From Polynucleobacter sp. Tro8-14-1 (GTDB lineage: Bacteria; Pseudomonadota; Gammaproteobacteria; Burkholderiales; Burkholderiaceae): DNA of 46,770 bases. Positions 20,249 through 31,212 of this stretch are shown piece by piece (the first letter of the stretch is position 1; each line of letters opens with the position of its first letter). The position numbers and the translations under genes are program-made. The stretch covers positions 1 to 46,770 of the forward strand of contig NZ_JACVPX010000011.1 of NCBI RefSeq assembly GCF_018881655.1. Reading direction: 5' to 3'. The notes beneath the pieces are model-generated. The model had not been told where the DNA came from and ran no database searches. It saw only the letters and a list, made by a program, of their open reading frames with translations.

Positions 20249-21376
20249 CTAGGCGTACTGATGATGTGATATCCAATTCTCGGCTATGAATCTTTTATCT
20301 GGTTCTGGCAGATGTGAAATTGTGTTTCGAGGTGCGTCACATAGACTTCCAATTGAGTAAATAATTTCTCCCTGTACCAACTCAATAAAGCTGTCCACAA
20401 CAGCACCATGAACGAAATTTACCGAGTTACCTTTATTGTGGATATACACATACTTATCCTTTAGATCGATCTTGCAGGAATACGTCCTCAATGATGCGGA
20501 AGCTGCATCAATCTTGTATCGAAGACATGTTGAGAGCTCATCATCGGACGACGTTGCGCAAAATATGTGAAGGCCACTCTTAAATAAATCCTCATCGGCT
20601 ACTGATAATGATTTATTCCCAGTAGCGCAGAAGAGAACATCTGCTGATCTTAGAAATTCTGATCTAGGCGACGTATGGAAACCAAGAGATAGGGCTGAAG
20701 CAAGCAGAATTGGGTTTGTATCAAAGACATCAACCCTGGCCCCTCTTGATAAGAGTGAAAATGCAATGGATCTTCCAATCTTTCCAAATCCAATGACGCC
20801 AACGCGCTTCCCAAGGAGAATTAATCCCTGGGTGCGCATAATCGCTTCGGCAGAAAAAACAATTGCCTGCCCAACCAATGAATCTTCAGGCTCTTTAAGG
20901 GGGCTACGAGCTACAGATATTACGGGAACCAGATTTTCATTAGAACGCCTCTGCTTAATCAGAGCATCATATTTCTGATGACCATTCTCAGTGTCTTCAA
21001 CAATACCAACAATTTGCTTATCGAATATTTTTGTAAGGTCTAAGGCGACATGAGAAAAATAACCGCCCATATCTATTATGGCGAATCGCTCATTCTTGAT
21101 TAAACGATCAATTGCATTAATAAATTGATCGGGGCTAGCCAGTATCTCACTTCGATCAACATCAAAGACGGGATATTGTTTTTTCAAGGCATCTAAGTTA
21201 GCAAATTTTTTGGAACTTGCCTTAGGTATAACTCCAGCTATCCTAGCAACTCCAGCTAATGCGGTTAAGAAATTCAGAAATTCAACATTTGCGTGCATCA
21301 CTACAAGCACGCTATCTACATTTCTGTATCTATTTGGACTAATAATTGAACTAAAAAATCCAGGATATTTCTGCAT
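20249..21376 (-). CDS. S-adenosylhomocysteine-hydrolase-like NAD-binding protein, probably not a classical SahH
   Basis: The 375-aa protein has a Rossmann domain GKRVGVIGFGKIGRSIAF (GxGxxG 196-201; acidic D219 at the end of strand 2 suits NAD). The surrounding order follows S-adenosylhomocysteine hydrolase: IDMGGYFSH (cf. LDDGGD), VEDTENG (cf. EETTTG), VARSPLKEPEDS (cf. VNDSVTKSKFDN), CATGNKSLS and NFVHGAVVDSF. By manual comparison, K161 and D165 keep the catalytic Lys/Asp, but the second Asp of DDGGD is Met (M103) and the catalytic His of NIGHFD is Ser (S276). The C-terminal KPDHYRY block is absent and the chain is shorter than true SahH (about 430-480). It may be a dehydrogenase or lyase on another substrate. 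First gene of the cassette. Confidence 0.65.
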   Translation of the reverse strand: MQKYPGFFSSIISPNRYRNVDSVLVVMHANVEFLNFLTALAGVARIAGVIPKASSKKFANLDALKKQYPVFDVDRSEILASPDQFINAIDRLIKNERFAIIDMGGYFSHVALDLTKIFDKQIVGIVEDTENGHQKYDALIKQRRSNENLVPVISVARSPLKEPEDSLVGQAIVFSAEAIMRTQGLILLGKRVGVIGFGKIGRSIAFSLLSRGARVDVFDTNPILLASALSLGFHTSPRSEFLRSADVLFCATGNKSLSVADEDLFKSGLHIFCATSSDDELSTCLRYKIDAASASLRTYSCKIDLKDKYVYIHNKGNSVNFVHGAVVDSFIELVQGEIIYSIGSLCDAPRNTISHLPEPDKRFIAENWISHHQYA

Positions 21377-21455
21377 GGAAGACTTTCAAACAGAAAATCT
21401 TAATGAGGGCTGCTAAAAACTGCCACCTGATTTTTGAGTAAGAAACTACTGACAT

Positions 21456-21475
21456 ACGCACAATAATTTGTGCGT
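21456..21475. repeat. Inverted repeat between ligA and the accessory cassette
   Basis: ACGCACAATAATTTGTGCGT forms an 8-bp perfect stem with a TAAT loop, ten bases beyond the ligA stop and 79 bases before the cassette's first start codon. On the minus strand no U-tract follows it, so as a ligA terminator it is weak. On the plus strand a T-rich stretch follows but no gene ends there. It may be an operator for the cassette or a transcription barrier. Confidence 0.4.
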
Positions 21476-21485
21476 TAAATTTCTT

Positions 21486-23510
<2,025 letters not shown>

Positions 23511-24581
23511 CTAGCTAAATAATCTGCTAGCTGTAGAAGATCCAGCAGGGACGCCAGATTTCTCAAGATTGGCGTAGAGAACATCAAGGTGCTGACGAAT
23601 GCTGATGACAGCGGCCTCACTCAAGTTGATGCCATTGTCATCCACTAAGCGGCCATGGGCAGCTTGCGCAATCTCCACGCCTTCAGAGAGCATTCTTTCA
23701 AATGCGCGCTCTTCTTGTGGCACCAAGGGAACTTCAAGCAATAAGGTCACCTGAGTTACCGATTTATTTGGATCAAAATCAGTGCTACTAAACAGCACTA
23801 CGCCTTTGCTGAGATATTCATATTGGCGGCCATTACGAGATAGCTTGAAGCCACGTTGACGCATGAGTGCATCAAAGTTACCCCATGGACATGGTTCATC
23901 GAATAACACATTGATACTCAATTGAATATCGCTCTCGGCGGCCATGACATCTAACTCATTCGCACTTTCCAACATCGTGCTCACGCTCGGCATATCGATT
24001 TGTGAACCCAAAGTCTCAGCAAGCGCTTGGGCACGAGAACAAAAATCGGATAGCTCTAGAACACCGATAGCGCCTTTGCGGCTTGCCAGCTGAATAGCTA
24101 GCTGTAAATCAGAATACGTAGAGTCAGGATGGAGCACTTCCCAGTCCTCAGCAACATATAGATTGGCATTTAAGCCCTCACACATCCAGCGTGCAGTCGA
24201 TTGAGCCTCAAGATCCGTCCAGGCATTTATTTCTTCTAGAATTTCTGAGCCGCTAATAGCCTCATCAAAGCGCAGTGTGATCACACAATCAATCCGTGGA
24301 TCTATCGCAAACTTTTCTGGGGCTGAAATAGTTGTTAACGCTTCGCCGAAGCTGGGCTCAGTGCGCCCTGCATCGCCATCAGCAAAGCCTTGACCAAAGC
24401 TAGGCTCTTTTCCAAAGCGATCATCTAAAGAATACTCACTGAGCTCTTTTGCCTTGCGACGAGCGCGGGCATACTTAATATTCAGAACCGCCACTGCTAT
24501 CAGAATTAATAAGCCAATAATAGCCAAAGCAAATTGCAAATCAGACAAGCCCAACATCGTCATGATTTGTTCTACGTACAC
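23511..24581 (-). CDS. zipA: Cell division protein ZipA-like, FtsZ-binding C-terminal domain
   Basis: Predicted bitopic inner-membrane protein that tethers FtsZ in the division ring. The 356 aa have one N-terminal membrane segment (about 15-35, ALAIIGLLILIAVAVLNI) with a basic cytoplasmic edge (KYARARRKAKE), a linker, and a C-terminal FtsZ-binding-type domain (about 215-345, with VLFDEPCPWGNFDALMRQRG). Sequence identity to the E. coli protein looks low, so the call rests on architecture plus the position between smc and ligA. The start is GTG at 24581, directly after the smc stop, with GGAGG eight bases upstream. ATG codons at 24563 and 24557 lack such a site. Confidence 0.85.
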   Translation of the reverse strand: MYVEQIMTMLGLSDLQFALAIIGLLILIAVAVLNIKYARARRKAKELSEYSLDDRFGKEPSFGQGFADGDAGRTEPSFGEALTTISAPEKFAIDPRIDCVITLRFDEAISGSEILEEINAWTDLEAQSTARWMCEGLNANLYVAEDWEVLHPDSTYSDLQLAIQLASRKGAIGVLELSDFCSRAQALAETLGSQIDMPSVSTMLESANELDVMAAESDIQLSINVLFDEPCPWGNFDALMRQRGFKLSRNGRQYEYLSKGVVLFSSTDFDPNKSVTQVTLLLEVPLVPQEERAFERMLSEGVEIAQAAHGRLVDDNGINLSEAAVISIRQHLDVLYANLEKSGVPAGSSTASRLFS

Positions 24582-27500
24582 TTAGGCGGCCTCCACCATT
24601 GAAACAGCAGAAGAAATATCCACCGCAACAATGCGGGATACACCCTGCTCTTGCATCGTGACACCAATCAATTGATGTGCGATTTCCATAGTGATCTTGT
24701 TATGAGAGATAAACAAAAACTGTGTCTTATCTGACATTTTGGCAACTAGCTTTGCATAACGCAAGGTATTTGCGTCATCCAATGGAGCATCTACCTCATC
24801 AAGCAAGCAAAATGGGGCCGGGTTCAAAAGGAACAGTGAGAACACCAAGGCAATTGCAGTCAAAGCCTTTTCACCACCAGAGAGGAGGTAAATAGAGCTA
24901 TTTTTCTTGCCAGGAGGCTGAGCCATGACCTGTACGCCAGAATCCAAAATCTCATCACCAGTCATTACCAATTCAGCATGACCACCACCAAACAACTCAG
25001 GGAAGAGCTTGCCGAAGTGGGTATTGACCTGATCAAAAGTGCCCTGCAATAAATCACGTGTCTCGGCATCGATTTTCGCGATTGCATCTGTCAGAGTCTG
25101 CATTGCTTCATTCAAGTCAGCAGACTGCGCATCCAAGAACTGCTTACGTTCACGGGAGCTTGATAGCTCATCCAAAGCAGCCATATTCACTGGGCCTAAA
25201 GACTGAATTTCAGTATTCAAGCGATTCACCTCGCTCTGCAAGGCGCCAACTTTCAAGTCAGCACTGAAATTTGCCTCAAGTGCAGTAAGGTCAGCCTCTG
25301 CATCAGATAACAATGTGGCAAATTGCTCAAAGTTCAAACGGGCAGCCTGTTCACGCAATTGCAAATCCACTACCTTGTCACGCATTGGCTGCAGGCTGCG
25401 CTCAACTTGCATACGAGACTCATCGGCTTCACGCAATTGATGCAATAAAGCATCCTGCTCAGTACGAGCATTCGCTAAGGCAGCTTCACGTGCACTGCGC
25501 GCTAGCAATAGACCTTGTAATTTATCTTGCGCCTCTTCGTCGCTCAGAGTTTCTAGTTCTTGAGCGGCGGCATCATGCTTATCCTGAATTTCCATGATCT
25601 GAGTACGGGCGGTACTTTGATCACGTTGCAAATCAGTGATGCGCTGTTGCAATGAGCGCGTTGCAAAAGCCGCTTCTTGAGCAGCCATTTCAGCGGAACG
25701 GAGTGACTCACGCAAACGATCGCGCTCTTCAGTAGAGCGCTCTAATTTTTCTTGCGCTACTTGCAAAGCTTCTTGCAAGCCTTCTTTAGATTCTTCAGAT
25801 TCAAGCAATTCAGCAGCAGACTGCTCTTGGGTCTGACTCACTTGCTCCATTTGTTGGCGTAACTCGCTTAATTCACCCTGAATCTGTGCTGCACGTTGAC
25901 TGTATTGCTCTTCAGCTTGAGTCAACTGCATTCTTTCCACTTCAAAGCCGTGTGATTCTTGAACAGCATGCTCTGCATTCTCACGAGCATGTTCTGCCGC
26001 TTGGTGTGCTGCTTGATAGTTAGCAATACACTGATCTAGCTCGCCTTTGAGCTCGCTTTGCATGAGTTGTTGTGCGCGTAATTGCTTCTCGAGACTTTCC
26101 ATCTCTTGAGCACGCGCCAACATACCGGCTTGCTCAGAATCAGCTGCATAGAGTTGTACGCCAACACGACTCACCAAATGACCTTGCTGGGTAACGAATG
26201 CGCCACCAGCTGGTAATTTTTCACGGCGATGCAAAGCATCTTCAAGACTGCTAGCAATGTAGATCTTGTCTAGCCACTCTTGAAGAACAGAGGTCAATCT
26301 TGCAGCGCCTGCACTTTGCACGCGACTCAATAATGGCGTGAAGTCCGCTGGAGCGGAGGTATGTGCTGGCGTAATTTCTTCGGTGAGTAAGATGGCCAAA
26401 CGACTTGGAGGGGCATCATTAGCCAAGGCTAATGTTTCTTGCACACTCTTTGCAGTGACAGCAGCTAAACGCTCTCGCAGCACTGATTCCAGCGCAGTTT
26501 CCCAGCCGCTCTCTACTTTGAGCTCTTGCCAGAGGCGCTTGCTCTCTTTAAGACCCTTACTTTCAAGCCAAGGTCCAATCTTCCCTTGAGCTTGAACACT
26601 TGCCTGCAGGGCAGTCAATGCCGTCAACTTGGCTTCAGTTTGAGCGAGGTCTTGGTTAGCAACTTGAATCTGTTGTTGCGCAGTATTGCGGGCTTCATCA
26701 GCAGCCGGAACGCGTTGTTGGGTTTCTACAGCGCGCTGTTTAGCTTCCTCAACTTTACGGGCAGCCATGACCTGACGATCTATTGCTGTTTGCAATGCCT
26801 CAGCATCAGGACGACGTAAGCCATCGAATTCACCAACAAGGCGAGTTTCGCGCCCCTTCAATTCATCTGACTGAGCTGACATTGAACGCAGGCGTTCACC
26901 CAAACTGGCTAAACGTTGCTCAATAGAGGCAACTGAATCACGTGCGCTATTGAGTTCACGTGAAGCGTTTTGATAAGCCTCTTCACGACTTGGCATTTGC
27001 TCTTGCAAACCATTTAAATCCGCTAAGAGTGTTTGTTCTTTTTCAGCAGCTAAAGACAACTCATGCTCAGTAGTACGTTGCGCTTGTGCCGCATCTGTTT
27101 CTTGGACAGTCCAGCGCTGTAACTGCGCTTGTAAATCCTGAGTTTGTTGCTGCAAACGTTGACGCGCTTCTTGCACATAAAGAATCTGCGCCTCAACTTG
27201 ACTGACGTCAGAATTGGTTTGATATAAATCACCTTGCGCTTGAGAAACTTTATCTTGTAATGCGTACTGTTCTGTACGCATGGTTTCTAGCTCGGCCTCG
27301 ACGTGGCGTAGCTTAGCGGTCTGCTCTTCCAAGCCAACTTGCGTATCGCGGATACCGTTCACATGGCGCTCTTGTTCTTTACCAGCCTCGGTCTGACGCA
27401 CAAACCAAAGCAGTTGTTGCTGAGACTTCATCTGTGTAGAAAGCTCAGCATGACGCTCAGCAACAGTCGCTTGTTTTTCTAAGCGAGTGAGTTGTTGATC

Positions 27501-28103
27501 AAGCTCTCGCAAGATATCTTCAACACGCGTTAAATTTTCTACAGTGTCTTCTAAACGTGAGGCCGTTTCCTTGCGACGCTCTTTATATTTAGAAACACCA
27601 GCAGCCTCTTCTAAGAACACACGCAACTCTTCTGGCTTTGCTTCCAAAATACGGTTGATCGTGCCTTGACCAATAATGGCGTAACCTCTTGGACCCATAC
27701 CAGTGCCCAAGAAAATATCTTGAATATCTTTGCGACGTACTACTTGGTTATTCACGTAGTAACTAGAATTTCCATCGCGAGTTAAAACGCGTTTGATACC
27801 TAATTCTGTAAAAGCACTCCACTGACCTTGAGCGCGCCCTTCAGTGTTATCAAAAATGAGTTCAACACTAGCGCGGCCAGATGGCTTACGTAAACCAGAG
27901 CCATTAAAAATAACGTCCTGCATTGATTCGCCACGCAATTCGCTGGCACGGGATTCTCCCAAAACCCAGCGGACGGCGTCAATAATGTTCGACTTTCCGC
28001 AACCGTTAGGACCCACAACGCCAATGAGTTGGCCAGGCATTTCAAAATGGGTTGGGTCTACGAAAGACTTAAAGCCGGAAAGTTTGATGGATTTCAGTTG
28101 CAC
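24582..28103 (-). CDS. smc: Chromosome segregation protein SMC
   Basis: ATPase of the bacterial condensin complex that organises and segregates the nucleoid. The 1173 aa show Walker A GPNGCGKSNI (31-40) in the N-terminal head, two long coiled coils rich in Gln, Glu and Arg, a hinge around residues 505-660, and in the C-terminal head the ABC signature LLSGGEKALTA (about 1073) and Walker B FCLLDEVDAPLDD (about 1098). The start is GTG at 28103, giving MQLKSIKLSGFKSFVD, the canonical SMC beginning. It is first in the smc-zipA-ligA run and diverges from dapD. No scpA or scpB is in the window. Confidence 0.97.
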   Translation of the reverse strand: MQLKSIKLSGFKSFVDPTHFEMPGQLIGVVGPNGCGKSNIIDAVRWVLGESRASELRGESMQDVIFNGSGLRKPSGRASVELIFDNTEGRAQGQWSAFTELGIKRVLTRDGNSSYYVNNQVVRRKDIQDIFLGTGMGPRGYAIIGQGTINRILEAKPEELRVFLEEAAGVSKYKERRKETASRLEDTVENLTRVEDILRELDQQLTRLEKQATVAERHAELSTQMKSQQQLLWFVRQTEAGKEQERHVNGIRDTQVGLEEQTAKLRHVEAELETMRTEQYALQDKVSQAQGDLYQTNSDVSQVEAQILYVQEARQRLQQQTQDLQAQLQRWTVQETDAAQAQRTTEHELSLAAEKEQTLLADLNGLQEQMPSREEAYQNASRELNSARDSVASIEQRLASLGERLRSMSAQSDELKGRETRLVGEFDGLRRPDAEALQTAIDRQVMAARKVEEAKQRAVETQQRVPAADEARNTAQQQIQVANQDLAQTEAKLTALTALQASVQAQGKIGPWLESKGLKESKRLWQELKVESGWETALESVLRERLAAVTAKSVQETLALANDAPPSRLAILLTEEITPAHTSAPADFTPLLSRVQSAGAARLTSVLQEWLDKIYIASSLEDALHRREKLPAGGAFVTQQGHLVSRVGVQLYAADSEQAGMLARAQEMESLEKQLRAQQLMQSELKGELDQCIANYQAAHQAAEHARENAEHAVQESHGFEVERMQLTQAEEQYSQRAAQIQGELSELRQQMEQVSQTQEQSAAELLESEESKEGLQEALQVAQEKLERSTEERDRLRESLRSAEMAAQEAAFATRSLQQRITDLQRDQSTARTQIMEIQDKHDAAAQELETLSDEEAQDKLQGLLLARSAREAALANARTEQDALLHQLREADESRMQVERSLQPMRDKVVDLQLREQAARLNFEQFATLLSDAEADLTALEANFSADLKVGALQSEVNRLNTEIQSLGPVNMAALDELSSSRERKQFLDAQSADLNEAMQTLTDAIAKIDAETRDLLQGTFDQVNTHFGKLFPELFGGGHAELVMTGDEILDSGVQVMAQPPGKKNSSIYLLSGGEKALTAIALVFSLFLLNPAPFCLLDEVDAPLDDANTLRYAKLVAKMSDKTQFLFISHNKITMEIAHQLIGVTMQEQGVSRIVAVDISSAVSMVEAA

Positions 28104-28190
28104 GGCGTACTTTGCAGGGAAAAAAGAGGTTCAAATAAAGGGGTAAAAATTAAAGCTAAAGTGGGAAGATGATAGCAAGCTCTTGCCTGC

Positions 28191-28220
28191 TTGGACGCGT
28201 TTTTGCCCCATCTATATAAT
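28191..28220 (+). promoter_or_regulatory. Sigma-70-like promoter for dapD-dapE-prmB
   Basis: TTGGAC at 28191-28196 and a perfect TATAAT at 28215-28220 with 18-nt spacing, 57 bases before the dapD ATG. The best promoter match in the window. A weaker minus-strand pair for smc (TTGCTA and TTTAAT, 18-nt spacing) may lie in the same gap. Confidence 0.7.
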
Positions 28221-28277
28221 GATAAATCTACCTCCCGGGACAAAATCCCTTAACAATCTGATAGTTAACTAAAAAGC

Positions 28278-29105
28278 ATGAGCCAATCACCACAAAACAT
28301 CATTGAACAAGCCTGGGAAAACCGCGCAAACCTCTCTCCAGATAGCGCCCCTGGGGATGTCCGTAATGCTGTAAATGCCGTATTAGAGGGCCTTAATGCC
28401 GGTACTATTCGCGTGGCTGAGCGCCGTGACGTCGGTAAGTGGGAAGTAAATCAATGGGTTAAGAAGGCCGTTTTGCTTTCTTTCCGCCTCGAAGACAATC
28501 AACCTATGAGTGCTGGTGGGTTTACCCAGTTCTACGACAAGGTTCCTAGCAAGTTTGAAAACTACACTGCCGCCGACTTTGCTGCTGGTGGATTCCGCGT
28601 TGTTCCCCCTGCCATGGCCCGCCGCGGCTCATTTATCGGCAAAAACGCTGTTTTAATGCCTTCTTACGTCAATATTGGCGCCTATGTCGGTGAAGGCACG
28701 ATGGTCGATACCTGGGCAACCGTAGGTTCTTGCGCTCAAATTGGCAAAAACGTTCACCTTTCTGGCGGCGTTGGTATTGGTGGTGTTTTGGAGCCAATCC
28801 AAGCTGGCCCAGTGATTATTGAAGATAACTGCTTTATTGGCGCCCGCTCTGAGGTAGTTGAAGGCGTTGTGATTGAAGAAAACGCTGTTTTATCTATGGG
28901 TGTCTATATTGGCCAAAGCACCAAGATTTATGACCGCGAAACTGGCGAAGTGCACTACGGTCGCGTTCCAGCTGGCTCAGTAGTTGTTCCGGGCTCCCTT
29001 CCTTCCGCTTGCGGCAAGTACAGCTTGTATGCCGCAATCATCGTTAAGAAGGTTGATGCTCAAACCAGAGCAAAGACAGCTATTAACGAATTACTCCGCG
29101 ACTAA
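28278..29105 (+). CDS. dapD: Tetrahydrodipicolinate N-succinyltransferase
   Basis: Succinylates tetrahydrodipicolinate in the lysine/meso-diaminopimelate pathway that supplies peptidoglycan. The 275 aa have an N-terminal helical domain ([15 protein letters not shown]) and a left-handed beta-helix of hexapeptide repeats with [20 protein letters not shown] and the [17 protein letters not shown] block. The length is the family norm (274 in E. coli). It leads a short operon with dapE nine bases downstream; the two encode successive succinylase-branch functions (the DapC aminotransferase acts between them). Confidence 0.97.
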   Translation: MSQSPQNIIEQAWENRANLSPDSAPGDVRNAVNAVLEGLNAGTIRVAERRDVGKWEVNQWVKKAVLLSFRLEDNQPMSAGGFTQFYDKVPSKFENYTAADFAAGGFRVVPPAMARRGSFIGKNAVLMPSYVNIGAYVGEGTMVDTWATVGSCAQIGKNVHLSGGVGIGGVLEPIQAGPVIIEDNCFIGARSEVVEGVVIEENAVLSMGVYIGQSTKIYDRETGEVHYGRVPAGSVVVPGSLPSACGKYSLYAAIIVKKVDAQTRAKTAINELLRD

Positions 29106-29114
29106 GTTCAATCC

Positions 29115-30266
29115 ATGAGCGCCACACTTGAGCTCACCGAAGCTCTCATCGCCTGCCATTCCGTAACCCCGGCCGATGGTGGCTGCCAAGATTTAATTGC
29201 TAAACGTCTCCAAGCGATTGGTTTTCATACCGAGAGCGTGGTGAGCGGCCCTGAAAATTTCCAGGTAACCAACTTGTGGGCGATTAAAAAAGGTACAGCT
29301 GGCGATCAAGGCAAAGTCTTGGTATTTGCAGGCCATACCGATGTAGTGCCTACTGGCCCATTAGAGAAGTGGACAAACAATCCCTTTACCCCAACCATTC
29401 GAGACGGCATGCTCTATGGTCGTGGCGCAGCGGATATGAAAACATCCCTCGCTGGTTTTGTGGTTGCTACAGAAGAGTTTGTCACTACACACCCAGATCA
29501 TCAAGGCACCATTGCTTTCTTAATCACCAGCGATGAAGAAGGTCCCGCTAACGATGGCACAGTCATCATGTGCGATCGCCTACAAAAACAAGGTCAGCGT
29601 TTGGACTACTGCGTCATTGGTGAACCGACTTCAGTTGATCGGCTTGGCGACATGATTAAGAATGGTCGTCGCGGCTCTTTGTCAGGCAAGCTCAAGGTGA
29701 AAGGTATTCAGGCGCACATTGCCTACCCTCACCTCGGCAAGAATCCAATTCATCTGTCGGCACCAGCAATTTCTGCATTAGTAGAAACCGAGTGGGACAA
29801 AGGTAATGAATACTTTCAACCCACCAGTTTTCAGATCTCCAACATGCATGCTGGCACCGGTGCTAATAACGTGATTCCTGGTGAGTTGGTGATCGACTTT
29901 AACTTCCGCTTCTCCACCGAGAGCAAGCCAGAGCAACTACGTGAGCGTCTAGAAAAGATTCTGAAGGATGCAGGTCTTGAATTCGAGATTGACTGGGTAT
30001 TGGGCGGTAGCCCGTTCATTACTGGTGATGGTGATCTGGCTGGAGCATTACGCAAGGCCATCAAAGCAGAAGTCAACATTGATACAGAACTTTCCACTAC
30101 TGGTGGTACCAGTGATGGCCGCTTTATCGCCAAGATTTGCAAAGAGGTTGTGGAGTTTGGCCCCCTCAATGCGACTAGTCACAAGATTGATGAGTGTGTC
30201 ATCGTTGACGATGTCGTGCCACTCAAAAATATCTATCGCAAGACCCTCGAACAGTTAATCGCTTGA
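29115..30266 (+). CDS. dapE: Succinyl-diaminopimelate desuccinylase
   Basis: Zinc-dependent M20-family hydrolase that releases LL-diaminopimelate and succinate. The 383 aa carry the expected metal and catalytic residues: H74 and D76 ([11 protein letters not shown]), D107 ([10 protein letters not shown]), E141/E142 ([12 protein letters not shown]), E170 (IGEPTS) and a late His in [11 protein letters not shown]. The dimerisation domain includes [17 protein letters not shown]. It follows dapD closely and precedes prmB by 45 bases. Confidence 0.97.
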   Translation: MSATLELTEALIACHSVTPADGGCQDLIAKRLQAIGFHTESVVSGPENFQVTNLWAIKKGTAGDQGKVLVFAGHTDVVPTGPLEKWTNNPFTPTIRDGMLYGRGAADMKTSLAGFVVATEEFVTTHPDHQGTIAFLITSDEEGPANDGTVIMCDRLQKQGQRLDYCVIGEPTSVDRLGDMIKNGRRGSLSGKLKVKGIQAHIAYPHLGKNPIHLSAPAISALVETEWDKGNEYFQPTSFQISNMHAGTGANNVIPGELVIDFNFRFSTESKPEQLRERLEKILKDAGLEFEIDWVLGGSPFITGDGDLAGALRKAIKAEVNIDTELSTTGGTSDGRFIAKICKEVVEFGPLNATSHKIDECVIVDDVVPLKNIYRKTLEQLIA

Positions 30267-30311
30267 TCGATCAATTGCGCACCCGACTTTTCTTCTAAAG
30301 AACTCCACATC

Positions 30312-31208
30312 ATGGACCCTGAGTCTCAGCAACACCTCACAGTAAACCAGTGCATCAATCACGTTACACAAACACTCGAAGCGGCAAACTTACATTACGG
30401 CCACGGCGCAATTGATGCCCAAAGTGAAGCTTTGTGGATTGTGAGCAAACAGCTTAATCTCAGCCCCGCAGAAGCTTTGGATCACCTAGATGATGCAATC
30501 TCCGATGAGCAACAGCAAAAAGCATCCGCTATTGCCGATACCAGAATCTCGACACGCAAACCACTAGCCTACATCTTGGGTGAAGCCTGGCTCATGGGCG
30601 TGCCTTTTTTCTGCAGCGAGCAAAGTATTGTTCCGCGTTCCTGGATTGCAGAACTCATAGTTGATGGCTCGCTAGAGACCTGGTTGCCAGCTGATGGCAA
30701 AGCGCTTGATCTTTGCACTGGTAATGGCTCGCTGGCAATTCTCTTGGCTATGTCATGCCCAGATATTCATGTAAGCGCGTGTGATATCAGCATGCCTGCA
30801 CTTTCTGTAGCTGCCCGTAACATAGATCGTCACAGTCTCAGCTCTCAAGTAGAGCTATTAGATGGCGATCTTTGGGATGCTTTGCCAGAACCAAATGAAG
30901 ATAACCTCTTTGATCTGATCATCTGTAATCCACCATACGTGAATGCCGCCTCCATGAATGCGCTTCCTACTGAATATCACGCAGAGCCAGAGTTGGCTTT
31001 AGCTGGTGGAGAAGATGGCATGGATATCATCAGGCGCATTATTGCTTCAGCACCCGATTACCTATCTGAGCGCGGCGCTATTTTGCTCGAGATTGGTAAT
31101 GAGTATGAGCATTTCAAAAAGGCTTTCCCGCAAATTCCAGCAATCTGGATGGAAGTATCCGCAGGAGAAGAGCAAGTCTTATTAATTCAAGCGGAAGACT
31201 TGCGCTAG
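30312..31208 (+). CDS. prmB: 50S ribosomal protein L3 N5-glutamine methyltransferase
   Basis: SAM-dependent methyltransferase predicted to methylate a glutamine in ribosomal protein L3. The 298 aa have the N-terminal PrmB/PrmC helical domain, the SAM motif LDLCTGNGSLAILLA (about 132-146) and the catalytic NPPYVN (206-211). The following block LPTEYHAEPELALAGGEDGM favours PrmB over the release-factor enzyme PrmC. It ends four bases from the convergent radA, leaving no room for a separate terminator. Confidence 0.9.
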   Translation: MDPESQQHLTVNQCINHVTQTLEAANLHYGHGAIDAQSEALWIVSKQLNLSPAEALDHLDDAISDEQQQKASAIADTRISTRKPLAYILGEAWLMGVPFFCSEQSIVPRSWIAELIVDGSLETWLPADGKALDLCTGNGSLAILLAMSCPDIHVSACDISMPALSVAARNIDRHSLSSQVELLDGDLWDALPEPNEDNLFDLIICNPPYVNAASMNALPTEYHAEPELALAGGEDGMDIIRRIIASAPDYLSERGAILLEIGNEYEHFKKAFPQIPAIWMEVSAGEEQVLLIQAEDLR

Positions 31209-31212
31209 GGAA

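Noticed and set aside
20249..21376. Naming this gene ahcY
   Set aside because: The general layout is that of AdoHcy hydrolase, but the catalytic His and an Asp seem replaced and the C-terminal block is missing, so a full functional name would overclaim.
21456..21475. Calling the ACGCACAA/TTGTGCGT hairpin the ligA terminator
   Set aside because: There is no T-tract after it in the direction of ligA transcription.
24582..28103. Several plus-strand frames of 69-100 codons opposite smc
   Set aside because: They fall within the coiled-coil coding region, where biased codons of the real gene open antisense frames; none has domain or RBS support.
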